NCBI GenBank assembly: GCA_964016985.1
Contig: OZ024831.1
Span: 80,206,263-80,270,262 of the forward strand
Reading direction: 5' to 3'
Length of the DNA: 64,000 nt
DNA from: Anodontia alba
Taxonomy: Eukaryota > Mollusca > Bivalvia > Lucinida > Lucinidae
Translations under genes and position numbers: made by a program
Notes under the pieces: generated by a model
Told to the model about the DNA's origin: nothing
What the model saw: the letters and a program-made list of their open reading frames with translations, nothing else
Database searches by the model: none
Part shown: positions 63,656 to 64,000 of the stretch, one piece after another
How the letters are laid out: every line of letters begins with the position of its first letter
How positions within the stretch are numbered: position 1 is the first letter of the stretch

Positions 63656-64000
63656 AGGCCAGCCCTTTCCACTGCCTGCACTTCCATACTCTGACATCCC
63701 AGTGGGAGGACGATTGGCCCATTTTGTGGAAAAATGGGAGGAAATTACAGACAACAAATGGGTCCTCTCTATCATACGACACGGATTCAGGATAACATTC
63801 AGCAAAATTCCTCCTTTGTCATCTGTTCCGATCAGAATGAGTCAGTCCTCCTCCCAGTTTATCAGAGAAGAGATCAAAAACCTTCTCAACAAACAGGCAG
63901 TGGAAAGGGTACAGAATCTGGGAACTCCCAGCTTTTATTCCCGGATCTTCCTAGTTCCAAAAAAGAATGGAAAGTTACCTTTGATCATAGACCTTTCTTT
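63510..64000 (+). CDS. DIRS-type reverse transcriptase (ORF2), N-terminal part, runs off the window
   Basis: ORF2 of DIRS elements encodes reverse transcriptase and RNase H, copying element RNA before integration by a tyrosine recombinase. The frame is open from the TGA at 63507-63509 to the window end, +1 to ORF1 and overlapping it by about 145 bp. Recognisable parts in order: LPALPYSDIPVGGRLAHF (63660-63725), WVLSIIRHGFRITF, IPPLSSVPIRMSQSSSQF, EEIKNLLNKQAVERV, then the first palm-domain strand FYSRIFLVPKKNGKLPLII and DLS. The GGRLAHF entry motif and FYSRIFLVPKK are typical of DIRS/Ngaro reverse transcriptases. The catalytic (Y/F)xDD, RNase H and recombinase would lie beyond 64000. No ATG occurs early in the frame, so expression by frameshifting or a downstream start is likely. 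This part is undamaged, unlike ORF1. Confidence 0.88.

Overview
The window looks like repeat-dominated nuclear DNA of a marine or freshwater invertebrate, most likely a bivalve mollusc. This is inferred from three things: AT-rich sequence without operons, tRNA-headed SINEs ending in (CAAA)n-type tails, and many long non-autonomous elements that start with AGCTCACCTGAGC and end with GCTCAGGTGAGC plus a hairpin and CTCTTG. Species cannot be fixed from sequence alone. Most open frames in the window run through tandem repeats and are not genes. Element names used here (HLE-1 to HLE-6, HLE-8, SINE-A to SINE-D) are local labels.

Layout. 1-4556: two HLE-1 elements with ~166-bp tandem units, a SINE-D with clean target duplications, and a SINE-C. 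4557-7734: quiet AT-rich DNA, a SINE-B with a 53-bp triplication, a TTAA-flanked MITE and degenerate repeats. 7735-12489: an HLE-3 interrupted by an HLE-5, then a complete HLE-1. 12490-14530: hairpin MITEs. 14533-20165: a SINE-A, then an HLE-5 interrupted by HLE-4 and HLE-2. 20170-28600: MITEs, SINE-A copies and a 36-bp minisatellite. 28640-30180: a ~330-bp-period array with a SINE-A inside. 30479-42818: HLE-2, the HLE-8 array with SINE-C and a TA-flanked MITE, and a composite HLE-2-like stretch that received a dead mariner and an HLE-3. 43926-48035: a three-level nest, in which an HLE-3 sits in an HLE-4 that sits in a fold-back element. 48036-53757: MITEs, SINEs and two exon-like islands. 53758-60104: HLE-6, then an HLE-2-like element containing an HLE-1 containing a SINE-B. 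60860-64000: a possible last exon, then the 5' part of a DIRS-type retrotransposon whose gag-like frame is broken and carries a SINE-A.

Host coding content is thin. Two exon-like segments (49420-49564 and 52824-52927) join in phase. They may continue to a short terminal segment at 60860-60892, which would make most of the last 15 kb introns full of mobile DNA. A separate exon-like island lies on the minus strand at 52261-52346. No rRNA, independent tRNA gene or CRISPR array was found.

The most notable system is the HLE superfamily. Its members share asymmetric terminal inverted repeats, a 3' hairpin and T-rich targets, but carry different internal tandem arrays. The form fits non-autonomous Helentrons (HINEs). 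HLE-1 units each carry a CTCF-core-like and GC-box-like motif at near-nucleosomal spacing.
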